Origin: Tanytarsus gracilentus
Lineage: Eukaryota > Arthropoda > Insecta > Diptera > Chironomidae
DNA length: 64,000 bases
Direction of reading: 5' to 3'
Assembly: GCA_038502055.1 (NCBI GenBank)
Contig: JAXRKN010000037.1
Coordinates: forward strand, 3,038,001-3,102,000
Part shown: in pieces, positions 48,626 through 60,700 of the stretch
Numbering within the stretch: position 1 is the stretch's first letter
How the letters are laid out: every line of letters starts with the position of its first letter
Translations under genes and position numbers: made by a program
The notes under the pieces: model-generated
Databases searched by the model: none
What the model was told of the DNA's origin: nothing
The model's input: only the letters and a program-made list of their open reading frames with translations

Positions 48626-50586
48626 TTAGTAAATTTTCGATGCAACATGAATAGCAATGACGCCATCATCATCGGAAGATCGAATGGTAAAAAGTGCACG
48701 AGTGTCTTCAAAAACTGTAATAACTTTTCCAGTGCAAACATCTCCGACTTTACTGCCAGAAATTACGTCACAATAAGTACCTCCAGGAAGTCCAGTGGTT
48801 AACCAAATATTCAAATCAGAACTTTCAAGATTAAAGACAATAAATCCACGATTGCCACGTGAGAATGCAATTTGATTGTGCTGATTGTCCCACCAGTTAG
48901 CAACTGACGCACCTCCAACCACATTTCTGAATTCAACCATGTTTGAAATTTGACGCCATCTGTGTTGACAAATCCAGTTGCCTCTGCATGAAAGATCAGC
49001 ATTGAACTCTGGCGATAATAAATTTTCGTTGCCGTCCATAGGTGGTCCAGAGTCGTGATCAGTGAAATCGAAACTTGACATTATTCTCGGAGTTCCGTAG
49101 GTCCATGCAAGATGGAAAGCGACGGCCATTTTGTAGGGCCGAGGATTTTTAAAGTTGAGGTGACCGTAGCCGCGTTCTGGAAAAGTTATTTCGAATTTTT
49201 TAGATTTTTTTAATTTTTAAAAAATTACCATTATCATGATTTTCCACAAATGTAAGAACTCTGTCCGATCGATGAAAACCCCAACCTGGATTAAAAAATT
49301 ATTATTTAAATTTAATTTAATTAAATTTTACGAAATACCTTCTCCAAAAGAACCCAACCATCTCAGTGCATTATTTCCTCTGAATGCATTTGAAATTTCA
49401 TTAGAATAACGGAATTCGGTGACAGATGAGAAAGCAAAATATTCAGTTGCACTGATCGCTTCGCCTCCATTATCAATTACTTCACCCACAATATAAGCTT
49501 TCGAGTTAAGTGGAAATCCTTGATCTGTATTTAAAGAATTGAGTTGCGCAAACATGGGTTGCAAATCTGCTGGCCTAAATTAAAGAAAATTGTTAATTTT
49601 TAAAAGATTTAATATATTTGAGACATACCACATGTGCTTAAGGGCGTCAGCTCTGAAGCCAGCTATAAAATTTATTATTTTAATTAAATTAAAAATTTTC
49701 AAATGAATTTCTTACCAACACCAAGATTAATTAAGCGATTCATGAAGTTGACCAATTGTTGTCGGACGTTAGTCCTCGAAAGATTTAAGTCAGGAAGTCC
49801 AACTAGTTCGCAATTTCTGACGGAAGCCGCATTTCCCCTAAAAAATAATTTAAACTAGCAATTTAATTTATGTTAATTATATTTTTTACCAATCAATGTA
49901 ACATGATGGATTAAAGTCAGCATCAGTGTAAGGAACGGCAGGAAATTCTCTTGGATTTGGTGTTTGAGATCCTCCAGTGCCGACGCCAGTTCTGGCAGCC
50001 ATATGATTCAGCAACAAATCCACATAAATTCTAACACCAACAGCGTTGCATGTTCGACACATTTGAGCGAATTCAGCTTCGGTTCCTGATCGGGTTGTTA
50101 AATTGTATGAGACTGGCTGATAACGTTCCCACTATAAAAATAAAATTTCGATGATAAATACGTGAGATAAAAAATGAAAAAGAAATTTACCCATGGGCGG
50201 TTCACAGGAGTGTTTACGATAACATTTTCAGACGGTGGCGAGACTTGAACACCTGCGAAACTGATAAAGGAATTTAAACTTTTTTCTGGAAGATTTTTTA
50301 ATTGCATTTAAATTTACCCTCGTGGACCTAAAAACTCAACGCACTCTCTTGCTATGTCATTCCACTGTAAAATTAATGCAAATGTAAAAGTTCAAAAATT
50401 TGATGAATTTTACCTTCCACTCGAAAAGATGCACCATGACGCTAAATAATTTGTCGAAAATTTAATTGAATAAAGTTATGACACTTGAAATTTATTTCAC
50501 CTTCTTCCAGGAAGCCAGTGAGGATCATGTTGACCAAAAACCAGAACAATCAAGCTCGTCAGAAAAATTCCTGTAAACAACTTCAT
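48626..50586 (-). CDS. Alpha-amylase A (GH13), ten exons
   Basis: Minus-strand exons 50586-50501, 50441-50414, 50364-50318, 50260-50191, 50131-49890, 49837-49716, 49662-49629, 49574-49339, 49285-49229, 49176-48626 (490 aa). A signal peptide is followed by QHDPHWLPGRSVMVHLFEWKWNDIA. Catalytic residues are the nucleophile Asp in GFRADALKHMW, the acid Glu in GEVID and the transition-state Asp in FVENHDN. Chloride-site Arg (GFRAD), Asn (VENHD) and Arg (PRIMSSF) are present. It hydrolyses alpha-1,4 links in starch and glycogen, secreted into the gut. Unlike the neighbouring copy it lacks the Gly-rich loop after HDN (reads HDNERGYGHLNF). It lies 134 bases downstream of amylase B. Confidence 0.95.
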
Positions 50587-50588
50587 GG

Positions 50589-50603
50589 CTGAAATCGAAC
50601 TAA
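50589..50603 (-). promoter_or_regulatory. Promoter motif shared with amylase B
   Basis: TTAGTTCGATTTCAG on the minus strand, immediately before the amylase A start codon, differs at one base from the sequence before amylase B. TTATAA-type TATA candidates and a GATA core (CTTATCC) lie further upstream within the 134-base spacer. It may contain the initiator (TCAG). Confidence 0.5.
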
Positions 50604-50720
50604 GAAAATATTTCAAGTATTTTCGACTTATAAACAATTTCAAATCACTTCTCATATCAATCAATCACGGTATTTTATTATGCTTGCTGGATAAGATTAA
50701 ATTTACAGGGTGTGAACATT

Positions 50721-52452
50721 TTATAATTTTTCACCGACATGAATTGCAATAAAACCTTCCTCAGAATTTCCAGGAAAATTTATATTTGCACTTCCACTTG
50801 CATCCACTGATAATTGACGTCCAGTGCAAATGCTGTCGATTTTATTTCCAGTGCTGATGTCACAATATTCACCAGCTGGAAGATTTGTGTTAAAAACTTG
50901 ATCGATTGAATTAGTTTTCAAGTTGAAGACGATGAAAGCTTTATTTCCTCGTGAAAATGCAATCATATTATTTTCATTATCCCACCAATTTTCGACTGAT
51001 GAATTTCCAGCAACATTTTTGAATTGAATCATGTTGTAAATTTGCGGCCATCGATGCTCACAAATCCATCCATTAATGCAAGCTTCATTTTCGAATTGTG
51101 GAGAAATTATTTCACCATTTTCATCCGCTGGAGGTCCTTGATCGGAATCGCTAAAGTTATAGCTCGACATGATGCGAGAAATTCCATAAGGAAATGCGAG
51201 ATGAAAAGCTGTCGCCATTTTGTAAGCTCTCGAATTTTTGAAATTTAAAATAAAATCACCGCCAGAGCCATGTCCTCGTTGATTGTCCTGAATTTAAATT
51301 TTTAAAATATTTGATCTAATAAATTTAAAACTCACATGATTATCAACAAAAGTAAGCGCATGAGTTGAAGGCAAGAGTTTCCAATCAACCACAAAATTTC
51401 TAAAAAATTAAATTATTAAAAAAGTTAAATTTAAAAAAGTTCTCACTTCAACGTCTTCAAAGAAATTTTTCCATTGAAAGCTTTTCCAATTTCATTAGAA
51501 AATATAAATTCAGTCACGGCACCCATATCTGTGTATTCATACTTTGATATTTTTTCACTACCTAAATCGATAATTTCTTGAACAATGAATGGACTTGAAT
51601 TTTCTGAAAACCCATAAGAAGTGTTCAATTTGTGAAGTTTATCGTAAATCGCCTTCAAGTCTTCTGGCCTAGAATTTAAAAGTGGAAATTTTATTGTGAT
51701 TAAGATTGAAACCTTTAAGGTCATTACCACATGTGCTTGCATGCATCTATTCGAAAACCGGCTGAAAATTAATCAATTTAAATTTTAAAAATTTCTTTAT
51801 TTATTTTCTTACCAACTCCAAGATCAATGAGAGTGTTTAAAAAATCAACGATTTTCTCTCGAACCCATTCACTTTTTTGATTTAAGTCTGGCAATCCAAG
51901 CAATCGACAATTTCGAACCTCTTCTATATTGTTGAATGAATTTATCGAGCAATCTTCATTGAAATCCTTTGCTGAATAAGGAACAGCTGGATATTGAGTC
52001 GTTGAAACGTCAAATGATGAACCTCCACTTCCAATTCCTTGTGTCGCTGACATGTGATTAAACATAATATCGGCATAAATCCGCACACCGACTGCATTAC
52101 ATCTCCGCGTCATATTTTCGAATGCACTTTGATCTCCTGATCGAGTTTGAATTTTATAGCTGACTGGTTGGTATCGCATCCACCATGGATTATTTTCTAT
52201 GAGCACATGCTCTGAAGGCGGCGAGATTTGAACTCCTGCGAAACTAAGAATTTATTTAATAAACTCTTCCTTAAAAATAACATTTTACCCTTTTGGTGCC
52301 AAAAATCTTTCACACTCATCTGCAATGTCATTCCACTTCCACTCAAATAAATGAACGATTGTGTTTCTTCCTTCAACCCAATTTGGATCCAATTGACACC
52401 AACAAAAATTATTGATTTGAAAAATTATTACTATCAAGTGATAAAACTTCAT
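50721..52452 (-). CDS. Alpha-amylase B (GH13), six exons
   Basis: Minus-strand exons 52452-52289, 52243-51813, 51761-51728, 51447-51668 (read 51668-51447), 51399-51336, 51287-50721 (493 aa). The start chosen is the Met opening a hydrophobic signal peptide (MKFYHLIVIIFQINNFCWC); the frame is open further upstream but would lose the signal. Catalytic residues are Asp in GFRIDACKHMW, Glu in QEIID and Asp in FVDNHDN; the chloride-site Arg, Asn and Arg are kept. It retains the Gly-rich loop after the catalytic Asp (HDNQRGHGSGGDF) typical of animal amylases. It is a tandem paralogue of amylase A, but four of the amylase A introns are absent here. It is probably a gut enzyme. Confidence 0.95.
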
Positions 52453-53108
52453 AATTGTAATGACTTCTTTAATTAGAGTCTGACATCGAACTAAATTTAT
52501 TTTCTGAGGATTGCATCTATTTATTGCATTCAAAACATTGACAAATTTTTAGATCATTTTTATCACCAAACATAATCACAAAAAAGAAGTGTCAATTAAT
52601 TCTTATCATACACTAATCATCGAATTAATTTTTTGCATTAATTGAAGTTTTAACACGATCGTGCATCAGTTAAAATTGTAAATTAAATTTTATTATCAGT
52701 AAAAAATAAATTTTTCTCCTTGAAGTTATGCAATTTGAAATATTTGAAATATTTTAAAGTTAAAAAATACTTTTAAACTTTTGTACACAATTTGCATTTT
52801 TATTAAAAAGTGGTAAGCCGCTCCTGTTTTTAAGATAATTAAAAAGGACGAAAACTATATCATTTTTTATTAAATAATTGAGTAAAATAAGCAGTTTATT
52901 GATCTTATATCAATTTCTTATCAGTAAAAAAATACATAAATTTTTCTTAAATTAGTTTTCAACTTCATGGATGCATTCCATATTTAAAGTATAAAAATAT
53001 TCCTGAAAAAGTATGAAAAGAAATATTAATAAACATTTTTAAACTATAAAATCAATTAATTAATTTTTCATGCGAAGATTGTTAATTTATTCAACGTGGA
53101 ATATGAAA
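52453..53108. other. Intergenic, amylase B to amino acid transporter
   Basis: Contains the amylase B promoter, including CTGACATCGAACTAA at 52480-52494 (the motif shared with amylase A, minus strand). AATAAA for the transporter lies at 53086-53091 (minus). Nothing else recognised. Confidence 0.55.
52480..52494 (-). promoter_or_regulatory. Promoter motif shared with amylase A
   Basis: TTAGTTCGATGTCAG on the minus strand, 28 bases before the amylase B start codon, is identical at 14 of 15 positions to the copy before amylase A. An AATAAATAG TATA-like stretch lies about 30 bases upstream, so the TCAG may be the initiator. Confidence 0.5.
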
Positions 53109-56100
53109 TTATTTATCATTAGCATGATCGTCAGATTTATTCTTAATTGTCTTAAGAACCTCATCAAATAATTTTCGTTGTCGATTCATTGTTTCTGTTA
53201 GAAGTGTATAAGGGGATTTAGTTTTGGGTGTTGATTCAGGATTTTGAATAGTTTTCGTGGAATCTTTGATTTCAGTTTTCTCTTCTTCAATTTTTGGAGA
53301 TAAACTTTCGATTTGTACTGGTTTAATTACTTCAGACCTTGGTCGAGATCTTAAATTTAATATGTTCAGTTGTGGTGGATTGCTTAAAAGCCTCGAAAGT
53401 TTTTCTTTAAAATCATTTTTTGATGACGGAGGTAATTCCGGAGATTTAATTACTTCTGGTATGGCTGGTGTTGCAGACTGTAATGTAAAATTTGGTAATT
53501 TCTTTCGCTCTTGTGGAACAACTTTTAAAATTTCTTCTTTAGTAATTTGCTCAAGTGGTTTTTGTTCCACAAATAATTTTTCATTATTTTCAAATTCATT
53601 CTGTTCGTTAGAAATAATTTTTGAGCTAATAGGAACTCCAGGAACACTCAAGTCAGCGTCAGTTTTCAAATTAATTTTAGAGGTCAATGACCTAGAACTA
53701 ACTGGAGTTCCTGGAATTGTTATGTCCACCAAAGGTTCAATTTTTAAAACCTTTTCATCCTTTAGAGAATCTCTTTGTACATCCTTCATCGTATGGTAGC
53801 TCTTCGATCGCTTAAATGACTCTGATTTTTCTTTACTTTTAGTCCGACTTAAAGTTTGTGAAGTTTTAAGTGGTGATTTAGTTATAACATCACTAAGGTG
53901 AGTTAGGAAATTTCGATTTTGAAAAATATTTTCATCGATCGCGTTTTGTTCAGGTGAAGTCAATTCTTCATTATATGCGTTCACCTCTTCTTGAGCTTCA
54001 AATAAGATTTGATCAATTTCCTTTCTAATATCATTGACCATTTCATCGGGATTTATTATTTCAAGTTTTAATTTTACAGGTTCATCATTCTCAATTGAGT
54101 CATTTGTTAAATTATTTATGACAATTATTTCGATCTCGATTTCATCCGAAAGATTGTCAGTTTCTTGAGTTTCCTCTTTTAATAAACTTGTTCGAGGTGC
54201 AGGAACTGGTTGAAAATTTCTGTCGACCTCATTAGATGATTTTTGAATTATTTCATTTTCTCGCATTTTTACTTCCTCTTCAAATTGATTTCGCATTTCA
54301 TCTTCCTCACTTTCAAGGACTGTATCGAGAATCACAATAGCTGAATGTGAATCGATGTTTTCATTTATTTTCAAATTGTTTTGATCCTGAGAAGTGTTTT
54401 GAACGATAACAGAATTGACTGAATCTGAACTTCCCTCTTGTCTCTCATTATTGTTTTCTATTTTTCTAACTACATCGTTAGGATTTTCTTCATGCACAAT
54501 ATTGTTAGTATTTTGAGTTTTTATGGGTTTATAATTATAAAGCCACGTGCTTGGAAAGTAAACGAAAATGCCTTAAGGTGTAAGATGTTAATTTAAATCA
54601 TGCAGAATAAATTTTAAGAATCAACTCACCGACAATCATCCACAAACCAAATCTAATCCATGTATAAAAGTCAAGCATGAGCATCAAATAGATGTTGATG
54701 AAAACACTGACCGCAGGAAGAAATGGAACAAAGTGAACCTGAAAAATATTTAAGATTTTTAAATTGACATAAAATAAATTATAATTATTACCATAAAGGG
54801 TTTGGTTCTGCTGTTAAAAACTTGTTTGGGTTGAATCGAAATTAAGAGACAAAAAATTAGTAAAGTCACAGCGAGGACTGATGTTGTCACAATCGCCCAC
54901 AATTCTCCAGCAATCAATGAATCAATTCGATAACGAATGATTAAAGCTAATGCAAGTGACACAGTGCAGTAGCAAGCGATCAGCACGCAGACGACTGTCG
55001 TTGAAATGTTATTTGGACGGTTGGAAGAGTTGAATCTGAAAAGTTGCATAAAAAATCCTTTTGCCGTCACATTGTAGCCGGGCCGCAATAAATTTGAAGT
55101 TTCATTCGCTCCATTTCCGTTCGTAATTGGAAGTGGAGTTGATGGATGTGAGAATCTAATTTTTTTGAATTGATTAAAAAGTTAATAAATTAAATCAATT
55201 TCCAACCTAAGTACAATGATTGATATAGCAACGACAGTGTACGCAAGCAACACACCAATGCTAAGCATATTGACTAAAGCAGCGAGATCAAAGAGACCAG
55301 CAAAACAACTTGTTAAAGCGGCAGCACAAAGCGTGCCAATTACAGGTGTTTGAAAGCGTTCAGAAATTATTCCAAATTCTCTAAAAATTAGCCCGTCCAT
55401 TGACATGGCATAGAGAATACGTGGAAGTGGAAACATTGCGCCAAAGAGACTTGCTACTAAGCCTAGAATTCCTCCAATGGTCACGATCCACTTCGATGTG
55501 ATCCAACCGATTTCTTGGAAGGCATGTGGTAATGGAGCATCGACATCCTGTGAATAAAATAAGCTTAAAAAATAATAATTAGACATTTAATGTCTCACCA
55601 ATAAATAATATGGCCACATGAGAGTCAACAGTGCCACTCCAAAGTAAGCAAGAAAAATTATAACAAGCGAAAAAAGAATTGCACGTGGGACAGCTTTTCT
55701 TGGATTGCGAACTTCTTCGCCAGTTGTTGCAATGCAGTCGAATCCGACAAATCCAAAAAAGCATGTTGCAGCTCCTTTAATTGTTCCAGTAACACCGAAT
55801 GGAAAAAATCCGCCAGTGCCTGTTGCATTTCTATACTCTTCAGGCACAGTACTCGGATCGATCCTCCAATAGTCGAGATTTGCATTAATTAACACTGTGA
55901 TGACAACATAGAGAACAACCCCCAAATTGAGTAAACACAAAATATTATTCATTCCAGCTGATTTCCTCAAACCAAAAGCAAGTGCAAGTCCAAGCAAAAG
56001 CGGTCCACCAAATGCAAAGAAATCAAAGTAACTCGATAGAAAAGATCCCAAATTTAACGGAGCAATCGACTTGAAATAATTCTTCATTGTGTTATCGATT

Positions 56101-56687
56101 AAGCTGTCAATATACAGGCTTAGGCCTTTAGCGATTGAAGCGGAACCGATAATGTACTCAAGAAGTAAATTCCATCCGATAATGAATGCAACGAATTCAC
56201 CTAAAAAAATAAATTGTTGATAATTTTAAATCATTCACACACCCCATAAACCCGAGGGAAATTCCTCATCGATTGAATAATAAATAAGATTACTCACCAA
56301 TCGCGACGTAAGTGAAAATGTAAGCTGATCCACTTTTGGGTACGCGCGACGCGAACTCGGCATAGCAAAGACCTTCATTAATCAGTAAAATGTAAATAAA
56401 CAAGATTTTTTTTATTCCAGCTGATAATTATTGATGCTTTAAGTATTACCGGCTAGAAATGAAGCTGCTGCTGCTATTGCGAAGGATAAAATTACACTCG
56501 GACCAGCTTCTAGTTTTGCAACGTGACCAGCGAGCACATAAACACCCACACCGAGGGTCGCACTGACACCCAATGCAGTCAAATCGAAAGTGCTGAACAC
56601 GCGACCTAACTTTGACTCCTCAGAGTCTGACGCGCATGGCATCGGCTTACGACGCGTCATAATATTCCAATAACTCATTTTAGGCAT
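53109..56687 (-). CDS. Cationic amino acid transporter (SLC7 CAT subfamily) with very long cytosolic tail
   Basis: Minus-strand exons 56687-56450, 56372-56298, 56200-55599, 55547-55207, 55155-54792, 54738-54630, 54571-53109 (1063 aa; CATs are usually about 600-660). ATG 56677 is an alternative start. Family features include LGRVFSTFDLTALGVSATLGVGVYVLAG in TM1, LCYAEFASRVPKSGSAYIFTYV, GFFPFGVTGTIKGAATCFFGFVGFD and GEEVRNPRKAVPRAI, and MFPLPRILYAMSMDGL. About 14 hydrophobic spans occupy residues 30-590. It imports arginine, lysine or related cationic amino acids across the plasma membrane. The last exon adds about 470 hydrophilic Glu/Ser/Asn-rich residues with a PVPAPRTS motif and two related IPGTPVSS / VPGVPISS segments; it is open throughout. 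Orthology to slimfast versus other fly CATs is uncertain. Confidence 0.92.
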
Positions 56688-57729
56688 CTCCACAATCACG
56701 TCTGACTCACGCAGCCTTGAAAGTTTCCTTGATTTTTATTACTTTCTTTAGAACACGCGTTTCTCTTATGTTATCAATTTACACGGAGTGATATGGCTAC
56801 TAATATACGGGAGGCAAGGTGTTTGCATCGGCACCGATAAGATAACGATAACTTTAATTGGTATATTAAACAGAGTCTTGCAGAAATCTACAAATAGAGA
56901 CAGAGAGGAGAGAATTTTTCAAGTGCGTACAAACAATATTAGATGATAAGGTATTAGCGACGTCATTAAATGAGTCAAGATCATTCAAAAATATTAAATA
57001 TCTGCAGAGCGTGTCGAAGGACATCTTAAATTGCCTTTTAGCTGATGTAAAAACGTTCATGAATTAAAGAAGAAAATATTATGACTACAATACTAAACAG
57101 TTCCAGATTTTGAGCACGTGATACAAAAAATTTTTCACATTTTGCAAATTTTTAATTCATTGCACTTTAGTTATATTTTAAACTTCTATTGACCTAAAAA
57201 TTCCTCCACTGAACTTGTGATCATTTAAATCAATTCTGTCGCACTTGCTTATTATTGCATTTGATAGTGACATAAATCCAATTTCTTGAATCCTTGACAA
57301 TAATTCACAACTTGATGCAAATTTTTTATTTTTTTCTCCCTCCTTACTAACTTATTTTTGCTTCCGATCAATTAGATGCTCGCACGAGAACTGAATGATT
57401 TTAGTTGTGCACTCGACTGATTAGATTTTGAGCGCGAATGTTTTGCTGCTGCTGCTTGATAAGTCTCACGACTTTTAATTGTCATAATGTTGGTGCGTTA
57501 TCAGCTGTGAGAGAGAGTACAAATTATTAATTACGGCAGTCGTTAGAGACGCTCTAGTGCCTTACGTGAAAATCAAATTGAGATGAAAATTTGGTAGATC
57601 CGAAATTTTTATATAAAAAAAGACAAAACTGAAACTTAATATTTTCTAATTTATTTCCTTAAATTTTTAAAAATATTTTTATTACTTCAAATGCCATTAT
57701 GGCACAATTAAATTAAAATAAGTATCTTT
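56688..57729. other. Intergenic, transporter promoter and otopetrin 3' end
   Basis: Upstream sequence of the transporter on the minus strand and the otopetrin 3' UTR. GATA cores (GATAAGATAACGATAA at about 56837-56852) cluster 150-165 bases upstream of the transporter start. No gene seen. Confidence 0.5.
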
Positions 57730-60700
57730 CTAATGATGTTCAGCTTTAACTTTGTATGCTGACTTCCAAACATCAAAAAGACAAATTGTTGAATGATATC
57801 GATAAAATATTGAAAGTGGCATCGAAACGTGTGTCTATAAGAAAATTGTTAAAAAAATTAACTAAAAATTTCTTGTAATTTTTTAACTCACAATAATAAC
57901 CCAAGCCCATCTACCGAAGAACTCAAGATGTGAAGGTCGAAATGCTGCGTGTCCTTTAATCAACGTATTAATGAACCACATTGAAACATTGACAACTAAC
58001 AAAAATGTTACAATTTGTCGACCAGGTCTAAAAAATTAGTTGAATTAAAGAGCTTTAAAATTAAAAATTCCTCACTTATTTCGTATTTGATTTGCGCCTT
58101 TACATCTTCTCCAACATGCGTTAAGGACAAATAATGTTTGAACTGAAACCTGAATCAAGCTGAAAAGTTCTGCAAAAAGAGCTTCGCTTGCACCTAAAAT
58201 TTATTTAATTAGATTTAAATTTGAAATTAATTAATTAGCTATTTTACCAGGCAGTCCATCTTGCACAGCGAAAACACTTCCGAAAATACTGAACATTCCG
58301 TAGACATAAACTCCGATGCTCGCAAGAACTAAAAGTGTGCAATCGAGCTTCACAGTTTCAGCATGATGATCTATAAAAAATTAAATTACCTAAAGTTTTA
58401 AAAAAAAAATTCCTCACCATGTGCCGGAGGTCGATTGTACTTTAAATCTTTCATTCGATGGAATGCAACTAAAACAGCAATTGTCGTGACAGTGTACAAC
58501 ATTATTTCATAGTAAGTGACTTCTTTAATTGCCAGCTGCAAATAATCTTCAATATCGTGAAGCACAAAGTACATAATGAGGCTGATGATTGTCAACACGA
58601 TGACGACAATTCCGGCAAACATTCCTCTTTGAGCTTTGCTGCAGTCGATTGAAAAGTGATAAGGAGTTCCTCCAGGAGCATGGCCATGTCCGTGAGCTTG
58701 ACCGGGTCCAAATTTCAGTGAACTTTTTCTTGCTTTGTTAATGTTGGGAATTGACTTTACAGTTTTCCACATCTCAAAAAGAATGCAAGCACAAACGAGT
58801 GAATATTCGATCGTGCATGGAAATAGAAATGGCGATGCATTTTGTACAAGTGATCCCATAATATTTGTTCTTTGGCAGTCTTGATAATGTTGTGATAATC
58901 CAATCGATGCTCTTTTAACTAAATTATGAACAGCGTCAGACTCATTAAGTGCACTAACAGTCGAATTGCTATTTAAAATTTCCGTAAAATGATTTGTAGC
59001 ATTAACGTGATCGTCGTGAATATCATGACTTGATGCTTCATGTGCGTCATGATGGCCATGTGATAGATGCCAAATTTCATGTTTAGTTTCTTCAACTAAA
59101 GTGTAAAGCCACTCGCAAAGATTTGTCGCAACCTTTAAAAAATTACATATTTTAGATAAAATTAAATTTAATTAAATTATCTTACCATGTGCATCAACCC
59201 AAATCGAGAAATTACTTTATGACTCCCCATGTCAAGGTCGTTCGTGTTAAGGACTAAAAAAATATTTGATATTTTTACTCTTAAATATTTTATAAAAACT
59301 CACAAATAAATTGAATCTGGACGATTGTTAAAAGCATTCTAAAGAGCGGTTGAAGAAGGACGAAAATCTAAAAAAGATATTTGTTATTTTGTACAAAAAT
59401 CACAATTGAAAATCTCACATTATTGCATCCGTTATTTTCACCGCCTTGCAGTTCAAAATATTGACCAAGTTCGAGACCCGAGTAAACCATGTTTCCTACA
59501 AAATAAAATATTTAAAATCAATAAGCTCTCATAAATGTGAACTTACCGATGCCAAATGCAATTGCACCAACCCTCAAGTAAAAGCTTCCAAATTGTGTCG
59601 CTCGTTTCTTCTCCGGTCGATTGTCATCGCCATTTTCTGTTCCTTTAAATCGATTCATCATCTTAATAACCTCAAAAATTAAATTTTACTCACTATCTTT
59701 TATGAGCGTTGTGACTGCTCGATTTTTTAGCTGAGAGCCATAGATGAAAGTCACAAATGCTATGCTCATGAAATAGAGGTAGACATAAAAGCCTTGATAG
59801 ACTTCCGCTGATATTCGGTTCGATAAAATTTCTGTTATTGGAAGTGCGATTCCAATGATCACGACAACTTTGAGGTAAAGTGCTGATAATGCGGTGGAAA
59901 GTGCGTCACTAAAATATTTTTGAAATTAAACTTAAAATTTATTCAATAATTTCAAGAATTTCTTACTTTCCAATTCTGCGATTTTTGAGTCTCTGTTCGA
60001 TCGCTTCGGGTTTATTGGCGGGATCATTTGGATCTTTCGGTTCCGATCGGAATGGACTTAAAATTGAACTTCTTCGAAGTGTCGCCATAACCGATGGTCT
60101 TCTCAAATACTGTAGAATTATTGACGGTCGTCTCGTATCACTTCCACCTCCACCACTTTCCGCATCGTGATGTCCGTCGGGACTTAAATGCGTTCGATTT
60201 CGGGTCCTTCCATTGCTCGTTGCGATATCTTCTATCGACGATGTTGGCGTGCGATCTTTTAAATGATGATTGTTATGCGTCAAAAACTTATCTTTCTCAG
60301 TCGGTGACTCAGGATTGTCACCTTCCTCGACAATCGCTAAATTTGTCTGATATTGCGTCGGTTTGTGATTACTCGAGCTGTCGACGTCACTGTGAAAGGA
60401 AACTCGATGTGATTTTTGTGATTTATTATACATGTGATTAAAGTTTATTTTTAACTAGAGCTCAGTTGGATATATTTTTGGGTGGTGTTAATTGGCTATC
60501 ACAAGAGCACGAAATGAAGACGAAGCTTCTATGTGACGAGCTCTTTATACACATAGCAAGAGAGTGATAACAAGCTACTTGTTGCTATTTTCGATATGAT
60601 AACAACACTAACTGGCATTTAATTGCTTTTTCTCTCTTCACAAATTAAAAACCGAGCGCAAAAAAATTTAACACTCTTTTTGATCACATCAAAAAATAAA

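Noticed and set aside
53257..53799. 180-codon plus-strand frame
   Set aside because: It is the antisense shadow of the transporter tail and shows no independent features.
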